This document shows, in pieces, positions 44,687-54,371 of a DNA stretch of 64,000 nucleotides (position 1 is its first letter; each line of letters opens with the position of its first letter). The position numbers were made by a program, and so were the translations under genes. Source of the DNA: an uncultured Lachnospiraceae bacterium. Its GTDB lineage: Bacteria; Bacillota; Clostridia; Lachnospirales; Lachnospiraceae. The stretch lies in assembly GCA_900317555.1 (NCBI GenBank), contig ONHF01000013.1:1-64000 (forward strand). Direction: 5' to 3'. A model generated the notes under the pieces. The model was not told the origin of the DNA. It searched no databases and was given only the letters and a program-made list of their open reading frames with translations.

Positions 44687-46110
44687 AATGCCCGAAGTGC
44701 GGAAGAGAGATTAAAGACGGTTCTCTTTTCTGCGAGTATTGTTTTGCCGATATTAAAATCGTTCCGACCTATGACGCGAAGGTTGAACAGAAAATCAGCG
44801 AGACGATGGATACGATCCGCCAGGATCTTGACGCGGACAGCCGGGAGAAAGAGCAGCAGGAGAAGCAAAAGCGGAAAACGCAGGAATGGCACAGAAGGTT
44901 ACTGGCCGGTGCTGTCATTGTTCTCGGTGTTATATCGTTGTCTCTGCTGACGCTTCTTGTCATCCATTCGATCCGTGCGCAAAATCCTTCCTATTACGTT
45001 GGTCAGGCTTATCAGCTGGCATCGGCAGGAGATTATAAAGGCGCGGCCCGCAAGATCGACGAGGCGATCCGTAAAAAGGGGGAGGACAGTGCGCCGCTTC
45101 TGATCACGCGGGCTGGATATCTGCAGAAGAGCGGAGATATTGCCTCGGCGCTCGACTCGTCGCTCAAGGCAGTGAACGCGAAAGATGCTACGGATGACGA
45201 CAGAATCAGTGCCTACAGCACGATTATTGCAATTTATTCGGAGCTTGGAGATTACGACCGCATTGCGGAGAGTCTCGCCGCGTGCAGCAGTGAAAAGGTC
45301 AGAGAACATTTTTCCGAATATATGGCCTATGAGCCCGTTTTCAGCAAGCCGACCGGCGAGTACGATGGGGAGCTTGTAATCGAACTATCGAGCAAGGGAA
45401 ACGGTGCGGTCTTTTATTCGATGGACGGCTCGGATCCTTTAAAATCCGGTCTTCTTTACAGTGAGCCGATCCGGCTTTCCACAGGCAGGTACCGTATCCG
45501 CGCTGTTTATGTAAACCACTACGGCGCGGCCGGCAAAACAATCGCGAGATCCTACGTCGTCCGCTCCTCGGCACCGGAGGCTCCGGATATTACGCCGTCG
45601 GCAGGTACAGTGCAGCCGGGAACGCAGATCACCGCGACACTTCACAAAGGTACGCAAGGTACGATATACTACACTGATGACGGAACAGATCCTTCGGCGT
45701 CGACGAAGAAGTATGAAAAGCCGATTCCGGTACCGGATGGAAATTCCGTTTTCCGGTTTGCTGTGATAACGCAGGACGGGAAGATGAGTCCGATCGTCCA
45801 GGTTCACTATACGAGCGGCGTCAAAGCGGCGTTTCCGGCATCCGACGCGCCGAATTACATTCTGGTGGCTCTGATAAAACGCGGAGAGGTGGTCAGCGCG
45901 GACGGTACGATCGCGGGAGGAAGCGCCCGCTTTTCCTACACATATGAGAGTCTTCAGGAAATCAAAGGATACGGTAATTTTTACATTTTCGAAGAGTCTC
46001 TGGTAGATAATGAGGGGAACGCGATATCCACGGGACGGGAGTTTGCGGTTAATATCAGCAACGGGACAGTCAATCTCTACAGCGGAGGAGCCCTTGCCCC
46101 CATTGAATAA
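44683..46110 (+). CDS. Zinc-ribbon membrane protein with TPR and chitobiase-like domains
   Basis: A 475-residue modular protein. A zinc ribbon at the N terminus (MKCPKCGREIKDGSLFCEYC) is followed by a charged Glu/Lys/Gln coiled linker and one membrane helix (about 69-92, LLAGAVIVLGVISLSLLTLL). The outside part has TPR-like helices (about 105-205: SAGDYKGAARKIDEA, SGDIASALDSSLKAV). Two repeats of the CHB_HEX_C_1 type follow (VFYSMDGSDPLKSG and IYYTDDGTDPSAST), a beta-sandwich often found in surface proteins. The zinc ribbon should lie in the cytosol and the rest outside. Function unknown; it is coupled to folD by ATGA. Confidence 0.75.
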   Translation: MKCPKCGREIKDGSLFCEYCFADIKIVPTYDAKVEQKISETMDTIRQDLDADSREKEQQEKQKRKTQEWHRRLLAGAVIVLGVISLSLLTLLVIHSIRAQNPSYYVGQAYQLASAGDYKGAARKIDEAIRKKGEDSAPLLITRAGYLQKSGDIASALDSSLKAVNAKDATDDDRISAYSTIIAIYSELGDYDRIAESLAACSSEKVREHFSEYMAYEPVFSKPTGEYDGELVIELSSKGNGAVFYSMDGSDPLKSGLLYSEPIRLSTGRYRIRAVYVNHYGAAGKTIARSYVVRSSAPEAPDITPSAGTVQPGTQITATLHKGTQGTIYYTDDGTDPSASTKKYEKPIPVPDGNSVFRFAVITQDGKMSPIVQVHYTSGVKAAFPASDAPNYILVALIKRGEVVSADGTIAGGSARFSYTYESLQEIKGYGNFYIFEESLVDNEGNAISTGREFAVNISNGTVNLYSGGALAPIE

Positions 46111-46139
46111 AGAACAGCAGGATGAAGAAGGAGTAAAAC

Positions 46140-46955
46140 ATGTTTGAGATCTTACGCAAGAAGCTCATAGGACCGAAGGAATACCTGATGGAGGTCAGGG
46201 CTCCGAGAGTGGCGGAAAGAGCACTTCCCGGACAGTTTCTGATTGTCCGTGTTGACAGCGAGGGAGAGCGTATTCCGCTTACAATCTGTGACGATGATAA
46301 AGAAAACGGAACGATCACGATTGTTTTTCAGACGGTCGGCGCGGAAACATACAGGATGGCACAGCTTGAAGAGGGGGATCATTTTGCCGATGTTGTAGGG
46401 CCTCTGGGCAATCCGTCGGATCTTGTGCACATTCCGCTTGATCAGCTGCGGAAGATGAAAATTCTGTTCATCGCGGGAGGCGTCGGGACGGCGCCGGTCT
46501 ACCATCAGTTAAAGTGGCTGCTTGATGAAATGAAAGAGGTCTGCGGGAACCTCTACTGCGCGACGGATGACGGCTCGTACGGCGTGCACGGCACCGGCAG
46601 CACGGCACTGCAGCAGCTTTATGATGAGGGGAAACGATATGATCACTGCGTCATTATCGGGCCCATGATTATGATGAAGTTTACTTCGATGCTCACGAAA
46701 AAGCTCGGCATCCCGACGGTTGTTTCAATGAATACGGTCATGGTTGACGGCACCGGTATGTGCGGTGCCTGCAGACTGCTGGTCGGCGGTAAGGTCCGCT
46801 TTGCCTGCGTGGATGGTCCGGAGTTTGACGGCTTTGCGGTGGATTACGATCAGGCGATGCAGCGCTCGAAACTCTATAAGACCGAAGAGGGTAGACTCCT
46901 GTTAAAAGAGCAGGAGGGTGAGACACACGAAGGCGGCTGCGGCGTCTGCAGATAA
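46140..46955 (+). CDS. nfnA: NADH-dependent ferredoxin:NADP+ oxidoreductase, subunit A
   Basis: A 271-residue ferredoxin-NADP-reductase-like subunit (also annotated as sulfide dehydrogenase or dihydroorotate dehydrogenase electron-transfer subunit). The FAD domain has GQFLIVRVD and RIPLTI, and the NAD domain FIAGGVGTAPVY. The cysteines in GTGMCGACRLLVGGKVRFAC (about 207-222) hold the [2Fe-2S] cluster. A terminal GGCGVCR adds two more Cys. With NfnB it balances NADH, NADPH and ferredoxin by electron bifurcation. The gene for the partner follows at once but is frameshifted. Confidence 0.88.
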   Translation: MFEILRKKLIGPKEYLMEVRAPRVAERALPGQFLIVRVDSEGERIPLTICDDDKENGTITIVFQTVGAETYRMAQLEEGDHFADVVGPLGNPSDLVHIPLDQLRKMKILFIAGGVGTAPVYHQLKWLLDEMKEVCGNLYCATDDGSYGVHGTGSTALQQLYDEGKRYDHCVIIGPMIMMKFTSMLTKKLGIPTVVSMNTVMVDGTGMCGACRLLVGGKVRFACVDGPEFDGFAVDYDQAMQRSKLYKTEEGRLLLKEQEGETHEGGCGVCR

Positions 46956-46966
46956 CGGAGGGCAAA

Positions 46967-48347
46967 ATGGCAATTTCAGTTGATATGATGAAAAAAGTAC
47001 CGGTCCGTGAACAGGAGCCGGCTGTCCGGGCGAAGAATTTTGAGGGATGAAGAGGCAATGGCAGAGGCTACAAGATGCCTGGACTGCAAGAATCCAAGGT
47101 GTGTGCAGGGGTGCCCTGTATCGATCAATATTCCCGCTTTTATTCAGGAAGTTAAAAACGGAAATCCCGCAAAGGCATATGAGATCATCAGCGAGAGCTC
47201 GTCTCTGCCAGCGGTCTGCGGCCGTGTCTGCCCGCAGGAAACGCAGTGCGAGGGACAGTGTATCCGCGGCATCAAGGGAGAGCCGGTTTCCATCGGCAAG
47301 CTCGAGCGTTATACCGCTGACAAGGCGAAAGAGCTCGGTATCCGCCCGGTAAACAGCGCCAGGCCGAACGGGAAGAAAGTTGCTGTCATCGGCGCCGGTC
47401 CTTCCGGACTTACCTGCGCTGGTGATCTTGCAAAGCTCGGGTACAGTGTGACAATTTTTGAGGCGCTGCATAAAGCCGGCGGCGTCCTTGTCTACGGCAT
47501 TCCCGAATTCCGTCTTCCCAAGGAAAGAGTTGTCGCCAAGGAAATCGAGAACGTAGAATCTCTTGGCGTCAAAATCGAGACGGACGTTGTTATCGGCCGT
47601 TCGGCTACGATTGATGACCTTCTGGAGAAAGAGGGCTTCGATGCTGTCTTTATCGGCTCCGGCGCGGGACTTCCCAGATTCATGAATATTCCAGGTGAGC
47701 AGGCGCTCGGCGTCTTCTCCGCCAATGAGTATCTGACAAGATCCAACCTCATGCACGCGTACAGGGACGATGCGAGAACGCCGATCATGAGGGCAAAGAA
47801 AGCCGTCGTTGTCGGCGGTGGCAATGTCGCAATGGATGCCGCGAGAACAGCGCTTCGCCTTGGCGCGGAAACGCATATCGTATACAGAAGAAGTGAACAG
47901 GAGCTTCCGGCCAGAAAAGAGGAGGTCGGCCATGCGAAGGAAGAAGGTATCATCTTTGACCTTCTGACGAATCCTGTGGAGATCACGACTTCCGAAGACG
48001 GCTGGGTCAACGGCATTAACTGTGTCCGCATGCAGCTCGGTGAGCCGGACGCTTCGGGAAGAAGACGGCCGGAAGAGATTCCGGGCAGTGAATTTCACAT
48101 CGACTGCGACTGTGTCATCATGGCGCTGGGAACGAGTCCGAATCCTCTGCTCCACACGACGACACCGGGACTCGAAGTCAATAAGAAAGGATGCCTCATT
48201 GTACGGGACGGCAGCGAGGAAACGACAAAAGACGGCGTTTTTGCAGGCGGCGATGCCGTAACCGGTGCCGCGACTGTGATTCTCGCGATGGGCGCCGGCA
48301 AGGAAGCAGCAAAGGAAATTGACAGCTATTTAAAGAACAGAGCGTAA
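46967..48347 (+). pseudogene. nfnB: nfnB (GltD-like subunit), frameshifted near its 5' end
   Basis: Translation from ATG 46967, behind CGGAGGGC, gives 27 residues (MMKKVPVREQEP ... RAKNFEG) and stops at TGA 47048. The expected protein continues in another frame from DEEAMAEATRCLDCKNPRC to the stop at 48347. Relatives have a short EVCLGYT-like piece between these parts, so about 20 bases seem deleted. The rest is intact: iron-sulfur cysteines (CPVSINIP region, CGRVCPQETQC), VIGAGPSGLTCAGDL and VVGGGNVAMDAARTAL. It could restart at ATG 47058 and lose only the N terminus, or the shift could be a sequencing fault. The intact nfnA beside it argues that the pair is in use. Confidence 0.75.
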
Positions 48348-48354
48348 AGCTTTT

Positions 48355-49344
48355 ATGACAGTAACACTGGATTATTCGGCAGATATTCAGCGGGAGATTT
48401 TCGGCAATCACGACGGGTATGTCCGGAAGATCGAGGACGATCTGCATGTTGCAATTATCCCGCGGGACGGCGCGGTCAAGGTTTCCGGCGAGAGCAGGCA
48501 GGTCAGCAGCGCGGTTGCGGTGCTGGACCGTCTCGCCGGTATTGTGCGCGGCGGTTTTGACATTGAGGAACAGAACGTGGATTATTCGCTGGAAATGAAG
48601 GATGAGAAGGACGCGGCCGCCCTCTCTTCGCTGGATGGAGAAATCATCTGTCACACGATTAACGGGAGGCCTGTCCGGCCTAAAACCATCGGGCAGCAGA
48701 AATATGTGGACGCGATCCGGGACAACCTGATTGTGTTTGCGAACGGCCCCGCCGGCACCGGCAAAACATTTCTCGCGATGGCCATGGCGATCACTGCTTT
48801 TCAGAATAAAGAAGTCGAAAGAATAATACTGACCAGGCCCGCGATCGAAGCCGGAGAGAAGCTGGGCTTCCTGCCGGGTGATCTGCAAAGTAAGGTCGAT
48901 CCGTATCTGCGCCCTTTGTACGACGCGTTGTATCAGATCATGGGCGCCGAAAAATTTCAGGCAAATATGGAAAAAGGGCTGATTGAAGTCGCGCCTCTCG
49001 CGTATATGCGCGGCCGCACGCTCGATAATGCCTACATCATTCTGGATGAAGCGCAGAACACGACACCGGAGCAGATGAAAATGTTCCTTACGCGTTTCGG
49101 CTTCGGTTCGCACGCGGTCATTACGGGTGATGCAACCCAGAAAGACCTTGCGCCCGCAAGCGTATCAGGACTTGACATCGCGACGCGGGTTCTTGCAAGA
49201 AGGCGCATTGAAGGCATTTCGTTCATTACACTGGACGCCAGAGATGTCGTTCGGCATCCGATCGTTCAGAAGATTGTAAAGGCGTATGAGGATTATGAGC
49301 AAAGTCACGCTGATCACCGACGTAGCAAGCCGGGAAAAATTTGA
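48355..49344 (+). CDS. phoH: PhoH-like ATPase
   Basis: A 329-residue RNA-linked P-loop ATPase. The N-terminal KH-like part (about 1-100) precedes Walker A GPAGTGKTFLAMA (about 131-138), ILTRPAIEAGEKLGFLPGD and Walker B YIILDEAQNTTPEQMKMFLTR. TGDATQKDL is also present. The ribosome site is weak and the gene begins seven bases after nfnB. It overlaps ybeY, the usual neighbour, in a ribosome-maturation pair. Confidence 0.93.
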   Translation: MTVTLDYSADIQREIFGNHDGYVRKIEDDLHVAIIPRDGAVKVSGESRQVSSAVAVLDRLAGIVRGGFDIEEQNVDYSLEMKDEKDAAALSSLDGEIICHTINGRPVRPKTIGQQKYVDAIRDNLIVFANGPAGTGKTFLAMAMAITAFQNKEVERIILTRPAIEAGEKLGFLPGDLQSKVDPYLRPLYDALYQIMGAEKFQANMEKGLIEVAPLAYMRGRTLDNAYIILDEAQNTTPEQMKMFLTRFGFGSHAVITGDATQKDLAPASVSGLDIATRVLARRRIEGISFITLDARDVVRHPIVQKIVKAYEDYEQSHADHRRSKPGKI

Positions 49345-49807
49345 CTTTTCCATCCGCGTCACCGCGCGCAGGGTGATCCGGGAAGTTCTCCTTCTCGAGA
49401 AATGCCCGTATGACGTCGAGGTTTCCCTGTCTGTTGTCGGAGACGAACAGATCCGGGAACTGAACAGAGACTTTCGCGGTATTGACCGGGTAACCGATGT
49501 TTTGTCTTTCCCCGGAATTACGTTTGATACACCGTCCGATTTTTCGGCTGTGGAAGAAGACGCTCCGGATCTGTTTGACCCGGAAACCGGCAGACTTGTT
49601 CTGGGCGACATTGTCATCAACGCGGGCCGCGTGAAGTCGCAGGCCGCAGAATACGGGCACAGCGAGCTGCGGGAATTCGCGTTTCTGATTGCTCATTCCA
49701 CGCTCCATCTGTGCGGCTATGACCATATGACGGAAGAGGAAGCGAAGGATATGGAGAGCCGCCAGACGAGAGTACTGAATCAGCTTGGAATAACGAGAGA
49801 GGTCTGA
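49295..49807 (+). CDS. ybeY: Endoribonuclease YbeY (rRNA maturation factor)
   Basis: A metal-dependent endoribonuclease of about 170 residues for 16S rRNA processing and ribosome quality control. The zinc motif is in LIAHSTLHLCGYDHMTEEE, matching the family pattern H-x3-H-x5-H except for Ser in place of the common Gly after the first His. The conserved Arg-rich piece NRDFRGIDRVTDVLSFP is present. Two in-frame ATGs (49286 and 49295) fit; GAGGATT precedes the second. It overlaps phoH by about 50 bases. Confidence 0.94.
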   Translation: MSKVTLITDVASREKFDFSIRVTARRVIREVLLLEKCPYDVEVSLSVVGDEQIRELNRDFRGIDRVTDVLSFPGITFDTPSDFSAVEEDAPDLFDPETGRLVLGDIVINAGRVKSQAAEYGHSELREFAFLIAHSTLHLCGYDHMTEEEAKDMESRQTRVLNQLGITREV

Positions 49808-49808
49808 C

Positions 49809-51440
49809 GTGGCGGAAAGAAATCGAAAGAGCCGAAAAATTGATCCGGGAAAAGCAGCCGGCCTGTTTTTCTTTCTGTGCGTCCTCGTATCAGCCGCGGC
49901 AGTTTCGCGCCTTACGGGAACGGACACGGTTTATTATGTCTTTTTCCCCTTATCTGTCTGTCTTGCTTATCTTACCGCGTTTTTGTTTGCGGGTTCCTCG
50001 TTTACCGCTCAGCAGATCGGTGTACGACTGTCCAGATCTCATTATAACGACGCATCGCTTTTTTACAGATCGTCGCTTGCAGCTTCTGTTGTTACAGGGC
50101 TTTTGACGGCGGCTGTCCTTTCGGTTTTTGCGAAAAGCATCGCAGCGGATCTTTTTACCGGAATTCATGCTTATCTGCTGCTGTACCTTGCGGGCGCTGT
50201 CTGTTTTCTCGGCTCCGTTCTCGCGGTCATGCACGGCTTTCTGCAGGGCGTCGGCTTATCCTCCGTTTCCAGCGCGGCCATGACGATTCACGGCGTGCTC
50301 TCCCTGGGATTCATGACCGCGGGAGCGATGATAGGAAACACGAACGGCATCAGTGTCGGAAGACTTCTTCGAAATGCACAGTATCAGCCGATTTACGCGG
50401 CCGCAGGCATGCTTGCGGGACTTCTCGCCTCGCAGCTTCTGTATTTTATCCTTCTACTGATTCTGAATATCCTTGTTTACCGCCAGCTGGAACGGCAGAT
50501 GGATTCGCTTGCCATCGATAATGACGAGAAATTTTTCGAGGCCGCAAGATATGTCTTTGTGAAAATGCTGCCGGCAGGCGTCGCGGCGTTCGTGCCGCAG
50601 CTGACAATGCTTCTTCTATACCGGATCGCGGCAGGGAACGAAAATACAGCTTCCTTCAAGGCGGCGGTTACTGTTGCGCTTCCTGTAACGCTCAGCCTTT
50701 CCCTGCTGATTGCAATCTGCCACTCCAGAATGATCAGCGTCTGCATCGCAGACAGCGCAAAAGGAAAAATCAGCCGCCTGCAGGCGCATTTCTCCATGTT
50801 TGTCCGCCTGTACGCCTATGCGGCCATTCCGGCGGCGGTCTTTACCTTTGCGGCCGGAAAGCCGATCGTGCGGCTTTTTTACTCCGGGATGACAACATCT
50901 GAGAAGAAAACCTGCGTTTTTGCAATGCGGAGTCTGAGCCCTTTGGTATTTCTTATTTCGCTTTGTATTCTGCTCATCCAGTTTTTGTGGAACAGGAACG
51001 GAAAACTGCAGGTTCTGATTTCTCTTACGGCGGGCGGCATATGCTGTCTGCTTTCCGCGTTAATACTGCGAGCGTTCGGTACAGGCGCGTCCGCCGTCAT
51101 CATTCCAGTTGACGCGGGAGCATTCGCGGCCGCTGTCTTTTTAGCTGTTTTCTGTAAAAGAAGTTCACTGCGCGGGCTGAAAGGAGGATGGGTTCCGGAC
51201 GTCCTTCTGATCACATTTTCGAGTGCCGCAGCTGCCGTTCCGATCGTACTCATGAATAATTTCCTGACGGGGCAGGCTGCTGCCGTCCCCGCGACTCTGA
51301 TTCTCGGAGTCATCTATATCGCTTTATACGTCATCCTCAGCCTTCTGGTACACGCGGCGGATCTTCGCAACATTACGAAGGTTCCTTTTGGAAGGCTGAT
51401 CTATCTTGCGGCGAAAGCGATGCGGCTGATCGCGGAATAG
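49809..51440 (+). CDS. MOP-superfamily lipid flippase (SpoVB/MurJ-like)
   Basis: A 543-residue polytopic membrane protein with about 12-14 helices, starting at GTG 49809 behind GAGGTCT. An inserted loop (LERQMDSLAIDNDEKFFEAARY) and the piece PAGVAAFVPQLTMLLLYRIAAG resemble SpoVB/MurJ flippases, which move lipid-linked cell-wall or polysaccharide precursors. Its divergence does not allow a firm choice between SpoVB, MurJ and a capsule exporter. It begins two bases after ybeY. Confidence 0.7.
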   Translation: MAERNRKSRKIDPGKAAGLFFFLCVLVSAAAVSRLTGTDTVYYVFFPLSVCLAYLTAFLFAGSSFTAQQIGVRLSRSHYNDASLFYRSSLAASVVTGLLTAAVLSVFAKSIAADLFTGIHAYLLLYLAGAVCFLGSVLAVMHGFLQGVGLSSVSSAAMTIHGVLSLGFMTAGAMIGNTNGISVGRLLRNAQYQPIYAAAGMLAGLLASQLLYFILLLILNILVYRQLERQMDSLAIDNDEKFFEAARYVFVKMLPAGVAAFVPQLTMLLLYRIAAGNENTASFKAAVTVALPVTLSLSLLIAICHSRMISVCIADSAKGKISRLQAHFSMFVRLYAYAAIPAAVFTFAAGKPIVRLFYSGMTTSEKKTCVFAMRSLSPLVFLISLCILLIQFLWNRNGKLQVLISLTAGGICCLLSALILRAFGTGASAVIIPVDAGAFAAAVFLAVFCKRSSLRGLKGGWVPDVLLITFSSAAAAVPIVLMNNFLTGQAAAVPATLILGVIYIALYVILSLLVHAADLRNITKVPFGRLIYLAAKAMRLIAE

Positions 51441-51450
51441 GGTGTAAAAC

Positions 51451-52680
51451 ATGAAAAAAGTAGCAGTCATCGGCGGCGGCGCGGCCGGCTGTATGGCAGC
51501 CTGCGCGGCAGCCGGAAACGGCGCGCAGGTTACAGTCTTCGAGCGGCAGGACAAATGCGCGCGAAAGATCTATGCCACCGGAAACGGAAGATGCAATCTG
51601 ACGAATCTGTGCCGGAAAAAAGAAGCGTATCATACGCAGGCGGATCCGGAATGCGCAGAGCGATTTCACGCGCTGTGGGACGGCCGGGCATCTGATGCCG
51701 TCATGTCATTTTTTGAGTCGGAGGGCGTGCTGCTCCATGACAGGGCAGGCTATGTATATCCGAGAACAGAGAAGGCAGAAACGATTGCGCAGGCGCTTCT
51801 GAAAAGAATGCACAGGAGCGGCGTTCAATGTGTTCCGGATACCAGAATCTGCGCAGCCGTATATGAAGAAAAGCAGTTTCTGCTGCAGACAAACGCCGGA
51901 AGACTGTCGTTTGACCGGCTTATTATCGCCTGTGGCGGGAAAGTGAGCAGGGCGTTCGGCTGCACCGGAGACGGCACGGCTCTCGCGAAAGGTTTCGGCC
52001 TTTCGTGCGTTCCCGAAGTGCCGGCGCTCGTTCCTCTTCTGACAGCTGATCCTGCAATCAAAGCGGCAAAGGGTGTACGCACAGCCGCGCAGGTGCGTAT
52101 TGCGGATGCCTGTGAAACCGGCGAAGTGCAGTTCACCGAAACGGGCATCTCCGGGATACCGGTTTTCCAGGTCAGCGCAGCGGCAGCCCGCCGGCTATCA
52201 AACGGAAAACAAACAACCGCGGTCATCAACTTTCTTCCGGAATATAATGCGAAACAGGCGCTTGCAATTTTCCGCCGCCACGAACAGCTGTGTTATGAAG
52301 ATCCCGACGCCACGCTTCACAGCTTGTTTGATGGAATCGTGCCTTCGGGCATTGCTTCTTTTCTCATCCGCAGAAACGGCTTTTCGGATGAAAAAAAGAT
52401 TCGGAATCTGGATGACCGGGAACGCGTCTGCCGGAAGCTCCTTTGCGGACTGCTGCGTACGGAAATCGGTATTACCGGAACAGCAGGGTTTGAGCGCGCG
52501 CAGGTAACATCCGGCGGCGTCCGTCTTTCGCAGATATCGGAAAACTTTGAAGCCTTCCGGCGGAAAGGTCTCTTCCTCGCCGGAGAAGTGCTGGACCTGG
52601 ACGGCATCTGCGGCGGATACAACTTAACGCTTGCGATGTATTCCGGCATGCAGGCGGGGCGAACCGCTGCCCTTACATAA
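51451..52680 (+). CDS. HI0933/YhiN-family flavoprotein
   Basis: A 409-residue NAD(P)/FAD-dependent oxidoreductase. The dinucleotide-binding motif KKVAVIGGGAAGCMAACAAA opens it, KIYATGNGRCNLTNL is the family-specific block, and the C-terminal GEVLDLDGICGGYNLTLAM closes the FAD site. The reaction is unknown for this family. It lies directly before a second flavoprotein, an order seen in other Clostridia as far as I recall. Confidence 0.88.
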   Translation: MKKVAVIGGGAAGCMAACAAAGNGAQVTVFERQDKCARKIYATGNGRCNLTNLCRKKEAYHTQADPECAERFHALWDGRASDAVMSFFESEGVLLHDRAGYVYPRTEKAETIAQALLKRMHRSGVQCVPDTRICAAVYEEKQFLLQTNAGRLSFDRLIIACGGKVSRAFGCTGDGTALAKGFGLSCVPEVPALVPLLTADPAIKAAKGVRTAAQVRIADACETGEVQFTETGISGIPVFQVSAAAARRLSNGKQTTAVINFLPEYNAKQALAIFRRHEQLCYEDPDATLHSLFDGIVPSGIASFLIRRNGFSDEKKIRNLDDRERVCRKLLCGLLRTEIGITGTAGFERAQVTSGGVRLSQISENFEAFRRKGLFLAGEVLDLDGICGGYNLTLAMYSGMQAGRTAALT

Positions 52681-52691
52681 AGGATAAACAA

Positions 52692-54371
52692 ATGATACAG
52701 ATCAGCCAGATTATACTTCCCTGCGGAAGCGACGGAGGGCCTTGCAGTACTTCGCATCCGCGTCTTGAGGCGAAGAGCCGGAAACTGCTGCGGCTCCCCA
52801 AAGGCCACAGAATAATGAGCTTCCGGATTGTCAGACATTCGGTGGACGCCAGACACAAGCCGGAGCTTTATGATATCTACAGCGTTCTTGTTACTACGGA
52901 TTTGAATGAGCGGCAGGAAGCTGCTCTTGTCCGCAGTCTGAAAAACAAGAATATCTGCGTGAAGAATCCGATGACTTATGTTTTTCCGGCGCCTGTATGG
53001 AACGCGCTTCGCCTTCCATGCAGGCCGCTCATCGCAGGAAGCGGACCCGCCGGCTTATTCTGTGCATATCTGCTTGCGCAAAACGGGTACCGGCCTCTCG
53101 TCCTTGAGCGCGGACTTCCGATGGAAGAGCGCGTCGCTGCGGTCGGGAAGCTGTGGCAGGAAGGTACGCTGAACCCTTCCGGAAACGCACAGTTCGGTGA
53201 GGGCGGTGCCGGAACCTTCTCCGATGGAAAGCTGAATTCCAACGTGAAGGATCACAGCGGCAGAACCGATTTTGTCCTCCAGACATTTTGTAAGTTCGGC
53301 GCGCCGCAGGACATTCTATACGAGTATCATCCGCACATCGGGACGGATATCCTGCGCGGCGTAGTCGTACACATGCGGGAGGAGATTATCCGGCTCGGCG
53401 GAGAGTTTTTATTCGAGACAAAAGCGGGAGCATTGGTTACAGAAAACGGCGCTCTTCGCGGTGTTCATGTTCTGACAAAGGGTGGAGACAAAGTGATCCC
53501 CGCGAAGGTCTTGGTACTTGCAACAGGCCACAGCGCAAGGGATACCATCCGCACGCTTTACGCGCAGAAAGTTCCGATGGAACAGAAGGCGTTCGCGGTC
53601 GGCGTGCGGGTTTCCCATCCGCAGGAGCTGATCAATCAGCAGCAGTACGGCATCAGTGACCCGCAGGTTCTCGCGAAGCTGCATCTGCCGGCCAGCAGCT
53701 ATAAGCTGGTTACGCACGCTTCTTCCGGAAGAGGCGTATACAGCTTCTGTATGTGCCCGGGAGGTTATATCGTCAATGCTTCGAGTGAGCCCGGAAGACT
53801 TGCAGTCAACGGCATGAGTGATTACGCGAGGGATGCGCAAAGAGCAAACAGCGCCATTGTTGTAACCGTCGGGGCGGAAGAGTTCGGAAGCCGGGAGACG
53901 CTGGCGGGGCTGGTTTTTCAGGAGAAACTGGAGGAACGCGCTTTTTTGGCCGGCGGCGGCTGCGTTCCTGTGCAGCCGTACGGAGATTTCAGAGATCGCG
54001 CAGATACAAGGCTCGAGAAAGCGGACGCGCAGAAGCTGTGCATCAAAGGGCAGGCTGTCTCTGCACCGGTACACAAGATCCTTCCGGAGACACTGCACAA
54101 TGACATCGTAGAAGGGATCGAGGCTTTTGACCGGAAGATTCCCGGTTTCGCAGGAGAGGAAGCTTATGTCTGCGGTGTGGAAAGCAGAACCTCTTCGCCG
54201 GTCAGAATCCTGCGGGATGAAAACCTGGAATCCTCCGTGCGGGGACTGTATCCGTGCGGCGAGGGCGCGGGATATGCCGGCGGTATTACTTCCGCGGCAG
54301 TAGACGGCATCAAAACAGCGGAGGCGGTTGCACGCAGGTGGCTGCCCATGGAGGAGCAGGAGATCAGATGA
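52692..54371 (+). CDS. FAD-dependent protein (NAD(FAD)-utilising dehydrogenase family)
   Basis: A 559-residue flavoprotein. An N-terminal region of about 100 residues is followed by the FAD-binding motif IAGSGPAGLFCAYLLAQNG (about 115) and GNAQFGEGGAGTFSDGKLN. CPGGYIVNASSEPG and the C-terminal GAGYAGGITSAAVDG are also present. This is the large uncharacterised family often labelled 'FAD-dependent protein' or YtfP-like. The start could also lie at ATG 52816 (MSFRIVRHSVDARHK), which fits the common family N terminus better. It overlaps proB by four bases. Confidence 0.85.
   Translation: MIQISQIILPCGSDGGPCSTSHPRLEAKSRKLLRLPKGHRIMSFRIVRHSVDARHKPELYDIYSVLVTTDLNERQEAALVRSLKNKNICVKNPMTYVFPAPVWNALRLPCRPLIAGSGPAGLFCAYLLAQNGYRPLVLERGLPMEERVAAVGKLWQEGTLNPSGNAQFGEGGAGTFSDGKLNSNVKDHSGRTDFVLQTFCKFGAPQDILYEYHPHIGTDILRGVVVHMREEIIRLGGEFLFETKAGALVTENGALRGVHVLTKGGDKVIPAKVLVLATGHSARDTIRTLYAQKVPMEQKAFAVGVRVSHPQELINQQQYGISDPQVLAKLHLPASSYKLVTHASSGRGVYSFCMCPGGYIVNASSEPGRLAVNGMSDYARDAQRANSAIVVTVGAEEFGSRETLAGLVFQEKLEERAFLAGGGCVPVQPYGDFRDRADTRLEKADAQKLCIKGQAVSAPVHKILPETLHNDIVEGIEAFDRKIPGFAGEEAYVCGVESRTSSPVRILRDENLESSVRGLYPCGEGAGYAGGITSAAVDGIKTAEAVARRWLPMEEQEIR

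Noticed and set aside
46902-48155. 417-codon minus-strand frame opposite nfnB
   Set aside because: Antisense to iron-sulfur and FAD motifs of NfnB; low-complexity, Arg/Asp-rich shadow.
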